Source of the DNA: Bryopsis sp. KO-2023
Lineage: Eukaryota; Chlorophyta; Ulvophyceae; Bryopsidales; Bryopsidaceae
Assembly (NCBI GenBank): GCA_030272585.1
Contig: BSYQ01000012.1
Location: 2,480,001 to 2,544,000 of the forward strand
Direction: 5' to 3'
DNA: 64,000 nucleotides
In this document: in pieces, positions 45,183-57,610 of the stretch
Position numbering within the stretch: position 1 is the first letter of the stretch
Layout of the letters: each line of letters begins with the position of its first letter
Made by a program: the position numbers and the translations under genes
The notes under the pieces: generated by a model
The model's database searches: none
Seen by the model: the letters and a program-made list of their open reading frames with translations, nothing else
Told to the model about the DNA's origin: nothing

Positions 45183-47191
45183 GTTGGACCTCGTGCCAGC
45201 GGTCACGCGCGTAGTCGAAGCCAGTTACTCCCAAAGTTTTACATGGACGTGTGGTGAGGACCTGTCATCTGACCTGTCATGCACCCTGTGACTCCCAGCT
45301 GCAACATATTCACATACATCTCGAATGCGCACCCGCCTTTGGGGTCTGGCATGAGCTTGGATCTTAGTGTTATGAGTAAGCAGTCCTGCACGTGAGGGCG
45401 CCCGATGATACTGCCGCGCCTGGGATTCATACACACACGTTTCCAATCAAAGATGTCCCGCCTTGCATTGCGATTCTTAGCGCAGCAGTTCCCCCCCTCG
45501 ATGGATGGCTTTTTCGACCGCTAACCATCGTTAGAAGGCAGAGCTCTCCATCCACTGGGTGTATGAATCTGCCATTATCGTGTGACTCATTGATACACTA
45601 ATACATTCAAGGCAGAGTCGTTTTGGGTTGGGGGGTAATCCTGATATGACTGGGTGGCGTTCGAGCGGGCGTTTCCTTTAAAGAGAAGTCAACCACACAA
45701 CACCTACTCTTTCCAGCAACATCAAAAAAACAAAGAAACATGACGATTGCATGCGAAGATACCGCCTGGAATTCGACTGCTTGACTGTGGAAATGAATAC
45801 GGACCTGTGTATAAAGCATCTATCAGCAACAGCAGACAAGAGGAGATGAAACAGTATTCACTCCGAACCATAATTGCATAACGCAACTAACATTGCGGGA
45901 CATTTATTGACCCTGGCATGTCTTGTGGTATTTTTGGTTTGCTATTGGCTCATACAATCGACTGACGATCTTGGAAAAGAATAATTGACGAACTCCTATA
46001 GCCGTTCTTTCAGGGAGCTTGAAAGAACAGGTTATAGGTCCACAAAACTGGTTTACAACCCTTCCTTCACTCTAAGACTCTGATACTCCACTACTGTCCA
46101 TTTCATACAACCTGTTGAGACAACCTGTTGGGTTTGTGATAGGGCGTTATTTGAGTGGTCTCTCTTTTTTTGAAATATCGTGGGTCTTGATCGTTCCAGA
46201 ACAAACACATCTTAGAAAAGCATTTTGGATCTCATCACCCTTATGCTACATCGCTCGTCAATTCCTTCTCACACGAGCTTTCCCCGATCTCATCATTTAA
46301 TTCTTACTATCTCACAGACTTACCAGAGATGTCTTACTCAAATTATGATCTGACTGAAATAGGAGCTCTGATTTCGTTTTCGTTCACAGTGGATAGGTGG
46401 AAAAGAGGAATCAGGGGTAGGTGGGTCAGACAGCAGCAATACAGTGAGTAGGGTGGGTGGACGTCCACCCATGTCGACATGGCTTTCTCTTTCTGTTTGG
46501 AATTATTCATTGGGCGACTCAGATTCTGGACCCTGGAACTTGAGCTAGGTTATGTTGCTCCAACAGAAGGATGGTGTTACCGGAATCTATTTCTGTTTTT
46601 AATACTTATCTCCCGGCTAGTGTTTGTGGTATTTTGTTTTTCCGGCTAGCAAATGCCACAAGTGCAGCCTGAGCAATATCGTGGGTACACCAATGTAAGC
46701 CAAAGCTCACATAACATTCGTTGGGCGACTCCCACCTATGAAAATTACGTTTTCGATCGCTGGAGAGGCCTCCTGGGAATGGCACTTTTGTCCGATTCAT
46801 TTGAGTGACTGCCTCATATCCACCACTTGCCTGTGGTCGGCGAAGTATGCTTGGCATGCCGTGTGTATACTTTCCGTAGTGCCCAATGTTGACCCAAATA
46901 CTATGACTGCCCAAATACAAACCATGTTGCTGCACAGTAATGCGTGGGTACGTTCTGGGAGCGATTTGGTATTCTTTTGGTAAGCTCCGTTCACTTCGAT
47001 TGCCACACGATACGGTATTGATGCATTACGATGCGTTTGGACAACTAAGCCCGAACGCACCGGACCTATCCTATTCTTTGGCAGAGCTAGTTTCTGTGTA
47101 CCAATATGTTAACCAGGGCTGCAAAAATTGTGGATCAGGTGCCAAGACGGCTGGGGAAACGATTGTCAGCATCAGGGGACCCAGCTGCATA
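45183..47191. other. Divergent intergenic region, proximal to the minus-strand lectin
   Basis: This is likely to hold the promoter and 5' UTR of the minus-strand lectin gene. Overlapping minus-strand frames at 47060-46606 (ALLCSNMVCIWAVIVFGSTL; SFGLHWCTHDIAQAALVAF) look like a decayed coding fragment that I cannot name. Confidence 0.3.
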
Positions 47192-47728
47192 CCGTAGATA
47201 GGCTAATTTTTGCGTTGGACTAATTTTTGCGATCGGAAAGAATCGCAAGAATTAAGGCGCCGCAAACAATGAGCCAACGCAAACAAAGAGGTTACTTTTC
47301 TGGCGTTATGAAATTGGACTGACGTGGATCCACAGTTTTGGCGAGTTCGAAGGGTGGCAGCTCTTGTGGGAGGGGGTGAAGACCTTCTTGTCTCCACTGT
47401 TTGAGTGAATGCGACTGGTTTTCATGGAACGGGTAGTTTTCGCGCAATTGCCTCGCATGTTGGCTGACTGGGATTGATTTCAGGAACGGGCTATGAACAC
47501 TGATTGAATGGCTTTGGTGTTCGTATCTACCAGTGTACATTGGTGTCTGTAACCTTGCTTTCGGGTGTTTTTCTCTTGTGTCGACAACAGCTACTGATCT
47601 GTTATTGAAAAGGCACTTTTTTGTGAGTTGCTTTTTATTTTTGCCAAGGCCTGAATTTTGCGACATGATTCAATCGCAAAAATTAGTCCACGTAGAAAAT
47701 AAACACGCAAAAACCACTCTGTCTACGG
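47192..47728. mobile_element. 537-bp TIR element with TA target duplication
   Basis: The ends CCGTAGATAG and the complement of CTGTCTACGG are flanked by TA (47190-47191 and 47729-47730). A subterminal motif TGGACTAATTTTTGCGAT is present near both ends in inverted orientation. A TA duplication suggests Tc1/mariner type. The internal open frame (47666-47292, minus) has no recognised transposase motif. Confidence 0.6.
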
Positions 47729-48597
47729 TAATTTAAGAGCTACATTTTTTAAATAACTTTCATAATTTGGCGAAAGGGGGAATTTGATCGGTTCGGTGTT
47801 TTCCCTGTGGTGGAACTTATATGTCCATTTTTTCCTGGGCAATCGTGCTGCTCTGGTGGGTTTTTTTTCAGCCACTGAAGATTCGTTTGTTACACATTCA
47901 AGAGGATGATAGAACTAAACTTTTCAAACACTCAGTTTGGGTTCTGGGTGTGGTCATAAAGTCCTGAATGGTGCTTAATCAATCAATCAAGCAATCAATA
48001 ACGTTGCTGGTATGCAATGACGAAAACGATGGTTTTCCTTGATAAAGGTTTTCACACTGTACTGCAAAAACTGTATACTCCTGTACGTACCAGACTCCGT
48101 CATGAACCATGAATCAAGTCAGGAAAATGCTGGACAACTTTCTGGTGGCGAGATTGTTAGCTTCATGAAAACTGATCAGTTTCTGAAATCGGCACGATGT
48201 GTATCGATGGAGGGAGTTGTGTGTGCTTTCTTGAATTTTTTAAAAGTATTCTTTGTGGGTACTGCTTGGTATGAAATGGGCTCTACCTATTTCTCTACCG
48301 AATGGCCCCAGTATGTACCCAGACCAGGGTTGCCAAAAGCTTACATTGCTAAAGACGAGTACAAAGCGTTTGGGGTATAAAATTAGAAGGAAAAAGAAAG
48401 TTGACGTTTTTCCAGGTCGAAAACGGGTCCCTTTTCGAATAGATGTAAGATAGCTTTTAAAGTAGGTCCTAGACCAAAGAAGATTTTCGACGCGCGAGAA
48501 GACGCCTGGTGAAACAGTGGAGAAAGCAAATCCTTCCCAAAAAAGGCTTTTTCGCGTGCGGCTGAGAAATGAGAAAGAGATTCGCCAGTTCAAAACA
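47729..48597. other. Gene-free stretch, possibly part of a retroelement
   Basis: An ATTG-type run occurs in reverse near 47978-47999. The 200 bases before 48598 may belong to the retroelement whose tail follows; no reliable open frame. Confidence 0.3.
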
Positions 48598-48650
48598 TCA
48601 TGGAGGGTGATGACTCTCTTTTGCTGTGGGCTGTAATTATTGATTAATGG
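48598..48650 (+). mobile_element. 3' end of a non-LTR retroelement copy
   Basis: AACATCATGGAGGGTGATGA, then CTCTCTTTTGCTGTGGGCTG and TAATTATTGATTA, closely match the 3' end of the LINE fragment at 13090-13140. The 5' limit is not determined. Confidence 0.6.
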
Positions 48651-49907
48651 ATTGGGAACCCTGTATGAGTACAGATTGGTCATTACCTTATTAACCTTTC
48701 CGGCTGCTGCTAACTCGCACAAGGTTCATAGAAATTCTGGTGTTGGCGATTTTTTTTTCGACGTTATTGGACCTGTACAGGGGAAGTCAGTCATGGATGA
48801 ACACTATTCACAGGCGGCAGAAGGTCTTAAGGACAAGAGATGATAGTGAGTCAGTTGTGGTCAGACAACTATCAGATGATAGTCTGACAGTAATGGATGG
48901 ATATCTAGTGAGGTGATGGTGATTATAGGTGTACGAGGTATGAGTAAAAGCAACATTGCGTATGGGTCGTAGCAGTGGAGGAGGAAAAAGGTTGACAGGC
49001 GAACGTTTCTTTGTTTTTTGTTGTGAGACGGTTTTTTTGGGATTTTTTTGTTACAATAACGATGTTGGGTTGGGTTGGGTTGGGTTGATTATAATATGCC
49101 TAGGACCACTTCAAAGTGAATACTGTTGGCGGGCAGCAAATTCTAACGTGGTGTGGCCCTGAATAAACCATACTGTGGATAGTGGGGGTGGTTACTGTTG
49201 AGTTTCAGGAGAGGAAGATTGCTGGAGGGGATACCCTGAGAGTCAGCTAGTACTTGATTATTTCTGTTGTGAACGAAAAACAGATTGCGGCTTTCGCCCT
49301 TAGCAAGTTTATGCAAAGCCCATTTTCTCCAAGCACTTCTCTTTACCAGTCATGTGCAATTCTGTGCTCAATTATTTCCTCCGTTCATATTCTACATCCG
49401 CAATCTTTTCCATGCGTGAAACACGCAATGTTTTTCAGGGCAATCGACAAACGATTCACGGTGAATTCCTGTCTCTGCCTCCACGCATGCCCAGCTTCTC
49501 GCGGACAAGGAGACAATTACTAGACGCACGGCCAGCCTTGTGACTTTGTGAGTAAAGCTCGGAAATGCTTGTATCCTGCATGCAAGCATCTAGCTTCCTT
49601 TCGTGAGGAAGGCAGTCATGGACATGAGGATTTTCCCGTCTGCGGCGACGCGCCGTAGTCACGAAGCGCGGCGGCCCAGTTCCAGTTGCTCCTGAAGCAA
49701 GAATCAAAATGCAATGTGTGTCATCTTCTTGCGGGGCTCACACAACCTGGAATGCTCATGTTCCACTGACTAACACAAGGAGTAATCGAGGGGCACGCCC
49801 CCGCTGCTATGTACTGATGCATTTGAGATGGTGGACTGCCAGGTAAGATGCCAGATCGTCCGTCTCCCGCCCTGTAAAACAGCAGTCGTAAACTCCTAGG
49901 CGCGCCA
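48651..49907. other. Divergent intergenic region, proximal to the plus-strand lectin
   Basis: It contains a short (GGGTT)n run at 49064-49087. The last few hundred bases are likely promoter and 5' UTR of the plus-strand lectin gene. No coding sequence is supported. Confidence 0.3.
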
Positions 49908-52900
49908 ATGCTGGCAGCCTTCGTTGCACCGATGGGCACTCGAGTAGTTAGCGTTGCATTGGGCGTTGCGCTCGGCCTCCTTCTTGTGTGCTACACCTCA
50001 GGTATAAATCAGGAAACGGCCAACATTTGGAGCAATGGGTGTAAAAACGTTTGCAGCTTCACGGGTGTAACCTGTCACGTGGTGTTTTTTGTGCAGCTGC
50101 GCCCGAGGTAAGGTGCGACTTCTTCAAAACAACTGGAGGATTCCTTCGAGCCAGAGGCGGTGCTTCCGGTAACTTGAGGTGTGGACAGTGGCCGTCCTTC
50201 GAAGCAGCGAAACAAGAATGCTGGACCAACCGTGAGTGCGATGGTATGTCGTGGGGCCGATGGGGCAAAGGAAACGGAGGATGCCTGAAGAAGAACAGGG
50301 ATGGCGGTTTCAAGCGCTCGAAGAGGTTCTCTGGTTTCCACAAGACGACTATGGGTTGTTGCAGCGGAGATCACTTCGAACCCGGTCAGTGCAAACCCCG
50401 GCAGGAGGCGTTGGTTTCTCTTCACAAGCCAGCCAAGCAGTCTTCTACTGCTTTCGGCGGTGATGCTGGGAAGGCGGTGGACGGAAACGTGAACACTAAT
50501 TTCGGCTCCAGATCGTGCACGCACACCAAGAGCACGAAGAGTCCCTGGTGGCAGGTGGATTTGGGCAAATCCTTCGAAATCACGAGAATCGTCATTATCA
50601 ACCGAGGAGATTGTTGCTGGAAGCGATTGACAGGCTTCAACCTTTACGTTGGCGACAAGCAGCCGTTCACCTCAAATCCTACGTGTGTCACCAATGGGAA
50701 ACAAGGAAAAGGCGAAGCGAGGGAGTGGCATTGTCCTCTTACTGGGAGATATGTTTCCATTAGTCTGAGTGGTGTTGGATACCTCACACTCTGCGAGGTC
50801 CAGGTATTCGCATCTGTTACCGATGAAGGGTCAGCAGCCCCCCCATTCACATCTACACCTCAACCAATCCCTGGCGGATCTGGAAGCCCTGGCCCCATTG
50901 GCGGATCTGGTGGTGTGGTCCCCAGGCCACACCCTGGTGAGTCTGGGAGCCCTGGCTCGATAGGTGGATCTGGAAGCGTCGAGGTCCCTGTGCCCGGTGG
51001 ATCTGGAAGCCCTGGCTCGATTGGTGGATCTGGTAGTGTCGAGGTCCCTGTGCCTGGTGGATCTGGAAGCCCTGCCTCGATTGGCGGATCTGGTGGTGTT
51101 CAGGTCCCCAGGCCATACCCTGGTGGATCTGGAAGCCCTGCCTCCATTGGCGGATCCGGCAGTATTGAGGTGCCTGTGCCTGGTGGATCTGGAAGCCCTG
51201 CCTCCATTGGCGGATCCGGCAGTATTAAGGTGCCTGTGCCTGGTGGATCTGGAAGCCCTGGCTCGATTGGTGGATCTGGTGGTGTTGAAGTCCCTGTACC
51301 ATACCCTGGTGAATCTGGGAGCCCTGGCTCCATTGGTGGATCTGGAAGTGTGGAGGTCCCTGTGCCATACCCTGGTGAATCTGGGAGCCCTGGCTCCATT
51401 GGTGGATCTGGAAGCGTGGAGGTCCCTGTGCCATACCCTGGTGGATCTGGGAGCCCTAGCTCCATTGGTGGATCTGGTGGTGTCGAAGTCCCTGTGCCAT
51501 ACCCTGGTGGATCTGGAAGCCCTAGCTCCATTGGTGGATCTGGAAGTGTTGAGGTCCCTGTGCCATACCCTGGTGGATCTGGGAGCCCTGGGTCCATTGG
51601 TGGATCTGGTGGTGTCGAAGTCCCTGTGCCATACCCTGGTGAATCTGGGAGCCCTGGCTCCATTGGTGGATCTGGAAGCGTGGAGGTCCCTGTGCCATAC
51701 CCTGGTGGATCTGGGAGCCCTGGCTCCATTGGTGGATCTGGTGGTGTCGAAGTCCCTGTGCCATACCCTGGTGAATCTGGGAGCCCTGGCTCCATTGGTG
51801 GATCTGGAAGCGTGGAGGTCCCTGTGCCATACCCTGGTGGATCTGGGAGCCCTGGCTCCATTGGTGGATCTGGTGGTGTCGAAGTCCCTGTGCCATACCC
51901 TGGTGAATCTGGGAGCCCTGGCTCCATTGGTGGATCTGGAAGCGTGGAGGTCCCTGTGCCATACCCTGGTGGATCTGGGAGCCCTGGCTCCATTGGTGGA
52001 TCTGGTGGAGGAGCAGCAGGCATGAATGAAACCACTACCGGGCCCATCCAGCCAGTGTCTGAGGCTTCGCCAACCCTCGCACCAGTTACCGTGCCATCAC
52101 CAGAACCTGTACCAGTTACCCTGCCTTCACCAACCTATGTACCAGTTACCGTGCCTTCACCAGAACCTGTACCAGTTACCGTGCCTTCACCAGAACCTGT
52201 ACCAGTTGCCTTGCCATCACCAGAACCTGAACCAGTTGCTGTATCTCCGCCAGTAACCCAGCCAGTCCCACATCCTGCTATCGGTGGCACCCGTGAGGAT
52301 ATTGTGTCATTTGGGAAGAATGTCAGGCAATCCACCACTGCCTTCGGAGGAGTTGCACAGAGGGGAAATGATGGCAATCAGAACAGTGTGTGGGGTATGA
52401 ACTCCTGCACTCACACTTCCTTGATGAAGAACCCCTGGTGGGAGGTTGATTTGGGAAGGACTTTTAAGGTTACCAAGGTGGTGGTCACCAACAGAGGGGA
52501 CTGCTGCTGGGACAGGTTGAAATTTATGGAGATCTCTGTTGGGGACAAGCAACCCTACACCTTGAACCCCTCATGTGTGACTGGTGGTCAAGCTGGCCGG
52601 GGAGAGGCAAAATCATGGAAATGTGATTTGACGGGAAGATATGTCACTGTGAGCCTCCGCGCCACCAACTATTTGACTCTCTGCGAGGTTCAGGTTTATG
52701 GCCTGGTGAACACCCCTCCTCCCGCCGACATGCTGGTGTCCCCTGGCAAGAATGTGATCCAGTCTTCCACTGCATTCGGTGGAGTGGCACAGCGTGGAAT
52801 CGATGGCAAAATCAACAGCCAATGGACCGGGGGTAGCTGCACCCACACCACTTTGATGAGCCATCCATTCTGGCAGGTTGACTTGGGCAAGATCTTGCAA

Positions 52901-55117
52901 ATCACCAGGGTCAAGATCACGAATCGTGCGGACTGCTGCTGGGATCGTCTGTCGAAGATGAAGATCAGTGTTGGAAACAAGCAACCCTACACTCTGAATC
53001 CCGCCTGTGTTGTGAATGGTGCTCAAGCGCGAGGAGAGACCAAGGACTGGAAATGTCAAATGAAGGGACGATATGTGACCATCAGTTTGGAGAAGACAGA
53101 CTACTTGACGCTTTGCGAGGTGCAGGTCTTTGCATTGCGCACACAAGTCCAGCCCCCGACTCCTCCTCCACCCGGCGGCCCACTCGTGGAGACATTGTTG
53201 TCAAACAAGAAGCACTGCCGCCAGTCCTCTGTAGCGTTTGGTGGTGTGTGTGCCAGGGGTGTTGATGGGAGCAAAAACAGCGTCTATGGGGCTGGTTCTT
53301 GCACTCACACCTCCTTCATGGCGAAGCCATGGTGGGAAGTGGACTTGGGGCGGTCTTACAAATTGACCAAGGTGGTGATTACCAACCGAGGAGATTGTTG
53401 CTGGGATCGCCTGAATGGGATGAGGATCAGTGTGGGAGATAAACAGCCTTATGGACGGAATCCCTCCTGTGTGACTGGTGGAAAACAAGGCAAGGGAGAA
53501 ACTCGCAGCTGGAAGTGTACACTGAGGGGAAGATACGTCACCGTCAGTCTCGATACCACGAACTACCTCACATTGTGCGAGGTCCAGGTGTATGGATTGG
53601 CAAAGGGCACTAAACCACCCCCACTCCCACCCACTCCAGGCAAGCTTCAGCTGGTGTCGAAGGGCAAGCCATGCAGACAAATCTCGACTGCCTTTGGAGG
53701 AGTGGCTTCCAGGGCTGTTGATGGAAACAAGAATGTGATCTGGGCAGGAAACTCATGCACACACACCAATTTTGTCGCCAAACCATGGTGGGAGGTCGAT
53801 TTGGGCAAATCATTCAATGTGGTGAAGGTGGTCATCATTAACCGTGGAGACTGCTGCTGGGATCGTCTGAAGAACTTCAAGATCTCTGTGGGTGACAAGC
53901 AGCCCTATGGCCTCAACCCCGCTTGCGTCGTCAATGGTGCACAGGGTATGGGAGAGAGCAAGGCTTGGAAGTGCCCCCTGAAGGGACGATATGTGACCAT
54001 CAGCCTCCAGGGTACCAACTACTTGACTCTTTGCGAGGTCGAGGTGTATGCGAATGTGGCAGGACCAGTTCCACCCCCCAAGGATTTCCTTGTCTCCCTC
54101 AGAAAGACTGTGAGACAATCCTCCACCGCTTATGGAGGCATCGCACAGCGGGCTGTGGATGGAAACGCGAACAGCATGTGGGCTGGTAAATCATGCACAC
54201 ACACAGGGCTTGCACCCAAACCAGTCTGGTGGCAGGTCGATTTGGGCAAAGTATTCAAGCTGACCAGGGTGAAGATCACCAACCGTGGGGATTGTTGCTG
54301 GGACCGCTTGAGGGATTTCAGCATATCTGTGGGTAACACTCCAGCATATGCGGGGAGCCCACGATGTGTCAGCAGTGGCAGACAGGGTAGGGGTGAGACG
54401 AAGGAGTGGCCATGCAAGTTGAGTGGAAGATATGTGACAATCAGCATTCCACGTGCGGAATACCTTACCCTCTGTGAGGTGCAAGTGTTTGCTTCTGGTG
54501 CATCTACTGGACCACCACCCGCTCCTGTTCGCGAACAGTTGGTGTCATTCAAGAAGCCCACCAAGCAATCGTCTGTTGGGTGGGGAGGAGTTCCAGCAAG
54601 GGCCGTGGATGGTAACAGAAACAGCGTCTACGGGGCTGGTTCATGCACTCATACCACATTCATGGCTAAACCTTGGTGGCAGGTGGATCTGCTGAAGTCA
54701 CTCCATGTGACCAAGGTGGTGATCACCAACAGGGGCGACTGCTGCTGGGATCGATTGAACTGGTTCAAGGTTCAAGTGGGGGACAACCCGAACGGAGGGG
54801 CGAACAGAGTGTGCGTGCAGAAGGGTATTCAGGGACGTGGAGAGACCAAGTCGTGGAATTGCCCACTCAAGGGAAGATTTGTAAGGATCACCCTCCCAGG
54901 CACTCAATACCTCACCCTCTGCGAGGTGCAAGTTTTTGCTAATGTGCAAGTTGGAAATGATGGTCTTCCCCAAGAGCCAAAGATGCTGGCTTCCCCTGAT
55001 GAGGTTGACTCAGTGGGAAGCTCTGATGAGGTTGATTCAGTGGAGGACTCTGATGAGGGTACCTCACCTGACGAGCTGGAGTCAAGTGTGGATACAGGCA
55101 GCAAAGAGTTGTTTTAA
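49908..55117 (+). CDS. Secreted lectin with PAN-like domain, seven FTP/F5-8C domains and repeat arm
   Basis: Predicted extracellular fucose-type lectin of 1,704 residues. Two exons, 49908-50001 and 50097-55117, with a phase 1 intron; total 5,115 nt. The leader is MLAAFVAPMGTRVVSVALGV then ALGLLLVCYTS; the second ATG at 49932 gives a cleaner signal peptide. Then come a PAN-like domain (CGQWPSFEAAKQECW ... GNGGCLKK), FTP domain 1, a Gly/Ser/Pro repeat arm (about 50872-52010), a short PSPEPVPVTV stretch, and FTP domains 2-7. Each has SCTHT, PWW.VDLG, NRGDCCW.RL and YLTLCEV. The C-terminal tail is acidic and Ser-rich (SPDEVDSVGSSDEVDSVEDS). It is homologous over its N-terminal half to the minus-strand lectin and arranged head to head with it. 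Confidence 0.9.
50872..52010 (+). repeat. 66-bp (22-codon) coding tandem repeat
   Basis: The unit has the form GGSGSPGSIGGSGSVEVPVPYP. In the second half pairs of units alternate (GGV/GSV; GESG/GGSG), giving a 132-bp higher-order period. Some early units lack the YP codons. Frame is kept throughout. Confidence 0.9.
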
Positions 55118-56599
55118 AGGTGGGCACAGTTTGGAATGGCACATTGATATGAGGTTGAAGAGATACACATTATAATGGTAGTCTTTGTGCTAGATAGATA
55201 TGTTGATTGGAGAAGAAAACTTGAGTGAGGTATATGCTTGTCACATTATCAGTACAACTTTCGGAGTAAAAATCGTTTGTTTCTGTTATGTTTTCAAATA
55301 TGGCTGCAGCATCCATTAATTCTCCTCTGTGTTTATTTTGCAGATTCGTATTTTGGGGCGGTGGTTATCGCTGTGCGAGTTACTTAAGCAACCAATTTGA
55401 CAAGTTTTTTTCTCTAAAACTATGGAAATGATGCTGGAAAAGTGTCAAATTTTGAATGGACGAAATGGGTTTAATTGAGTTTTTTGTAGATAAATGGTAT
55501 TTGCATTTAATTGAAAAATGCCTGAAAATTTCATCGCATATGTATGGTGTCTTATTCATCAGTGCCTTGCAACTGTGTGAAATCTTTCTTTCCTTTATGG
55601 AAAAAAAATAACGCAATCAAGATGGTGTTTCTCATTGCAACAATTATAAATTGTTAATAACCCTCTTCCCACTAATGCATTTCACCTCAAATTGTAAAAC
55701 ACATTTTAAACATTAAGATGAGCTATGAAAACACTTCACATCAAACAATGCCGAAAATCTATTTTGCGAAGGCATTTTTCAAATAACTAGCAATAAAATT
55801 ACTGTATTGGACTTGTTCCGATCAAGTTGTTTTCCACAACTCACCATTTTCCCTATCCCCAGTAAAAAAATGTTACATAAGGGCAAAAAATTAACACATT
55901 CACTGTTGCTGCCACGTGTAAACTAATACTCATTCTGCGCCAAATTTTTAATGCGAGATTTTTTAAACTTGTGAGTGAGACAAACCGTTGATGGTGTGGA
56001 ATTCGACTTTTTTATGCTCAATCAGTGGACCGTGGAATGGTCAGGTTGAAAAAGTTGGAATATAATTTCTTAAGAAACGTGCTGGCAAATCGCCACCGAA
56101 AAAATGTAGGAATATACATTTGCTGTTTTCCACGATAACGGGGTCTGATTATTCTGTGGGTTTCATATTGACTGACATCTGGCATTGGTTGGTGGTAGGG
56201 GGAGGGAGAGGGTTGTTTTTACTTGAAAAAGAAGGATCTTGAAATTTTGAAATCGAAGAGCCATTATAACAGGGGACTTATAATGGCTTTTCGATTTCTA
56301 AGTTTTCAGGATCCTTTTCTTCAGTCTAGTTTTTTTTAGGGGGGCATCAGCACATTTGGTCAGCACAGAAGTTCCCAACGACACTTTCACTCCTCAATTT
56401 CAAATTTGGTATTAAAAAAGGGAAAAAAGAGAACAAGAACGAGGAACCCAAAACACACAAAAAAAATCCCGAAAACTTGTTTATGCAGCATGTGGGTGAG
56501 CACTGATGCTATCAATAAAATACTAAAGGGAAGAAAACTTGTAGAACAATAGGTCAAACTCTCTTTAAGTACTTGAAAAAAAGCCACAAACTTTTAACC
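55118..56599. other. 3' flank of lectin gene and gene-free AT-rich stretch
   Basis: AT-rich. A short imperfect inverted repeat (GAAATCGAAGAGCCATTATA and its mirror) lies at about 56236-56318. No gene is supported. Confidence 0.35.
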
Positions 56600-57610
56600 A
56601 ACGGCTCGTCGAGTTTGGGAGGCGTCCAAACAGCTAGGGTGGTGTTTTTGGGAGGCGTTCAAACAGCTAGCGTGGTGTTTGTAAGCGTGTCCGCCCACAA
56701 TTTTCACGCGTTTTAAAACGAAATTTCAAGTTTGAAAGCGGTCGAAAGAAATCTGGGATCAACGATGGCAGAGGGTGGGGACGGCGAAGAGACCCAATAA
56801 GCACACTGAACCGTTTGCAAAATTTGCTGAGTGCCAACCCTTCTTTCAAAGCGACTCGCCGTCGGACGGTGGTGGTGGACCACTGGTGGTATCTCTGAGC
56901 ATTCCGATTGAGTTTCCACTAGCACGATAAAAAAATGAAATTCGGATTTGTTGGATTAGTGACCATCCACTAACCACGATAAATAAACAAACAAACAAAC
57001 AACATTTACATTGTGTAAATAAAAATAAATAAAGTGATTCATGAATAAAAGACGATCACATTTCGCAACGCCGTTTCATTGCTTTCTTCCATTTTCTTTT
57101 TTTAATTTATTTTTATTATCTAAGTTTTATATTTATCATTTATTTCATACACTTATGTTTAAATGATATTATTTAAGATATAAATTAAAGGGATTATATT
57201 TGATAAAAGAAAAAAAAGAAGGCAATTAGAGGATTCGAACCTCTAAATTCGTTCCGTCAACGAATTGCCTTTTTGTTTAACGAGAGAACCCCGAAGGGAA
57301 AACTCTCAGAACTCTCCACCGCACCAGAGAAAGCATCCAACCCCTCGACGGCAACGCGCCGAAGGTTTCCCGAGCCCAAAAGAGCTCGAGTGGATCCCCC
57401 TCGAGGATTGGATGGACTCGGGTTTCGTCCAAGACCGTGAGTTCGACACCTCCCCCTAGCATAGGTGGGCGCTAATCCGGTGCACTAAGCTCCCGGACGT
57501 CGGACTCACGACTTGGGGATGAACCCTTCGTCGTTTGAAAGATGTTTTATAGAATTACCTTGGATCCTATGTGAAATAAAACGTTTTTCGTCCTTTATGT
57601 TTCGTGGAAC
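56600..57610 (+). repeat. Composite dispersed repeat, copy D
   Basis: It matches copy A from GGCTCGTCGAGTTTGGGAGG through the AT-rich part, the hairpin at 57221-57269, the tRNA-derived part at 57427-57500 and the end GTTTCGTGGAAC. It has no hAT element and no 313-bp insert, so it serves as the empty-site reference. A small internal duplication (GGGAGGCGTYCAAACAGCTA twice) is unique to this copy. No ATTG tail. Confidence 0.6.
57221..57269 (-). other. 49-nt tRNA-like hairpin (copy 3, best folded)
   Basis: Minus strand: GGCAATT and AATTGCC pair over seven bases. Between them lie a CGTT/AACG hairpin, AATTT, and AGAGG-TTCGAAT-CCTCT containing the consensus box B GGTTCGAATCC. It looks like a tRNA with one of its arms missing. 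Three copies are conserved within a repeat. Confidence 0.5.

Noticed and set aside
49064..49087. (GGGTT)n as a telomeric repeat
   Set aside because: Only about five short units, inside a gene-bearing region, and not matching the common plant or green-algal telomere words over any length.
51100..52047. 315-codon minus-strand frame opposite the plus-strand lectin repeat
   Set aside because: Same cause: a mirror of the 66-bp repeat.
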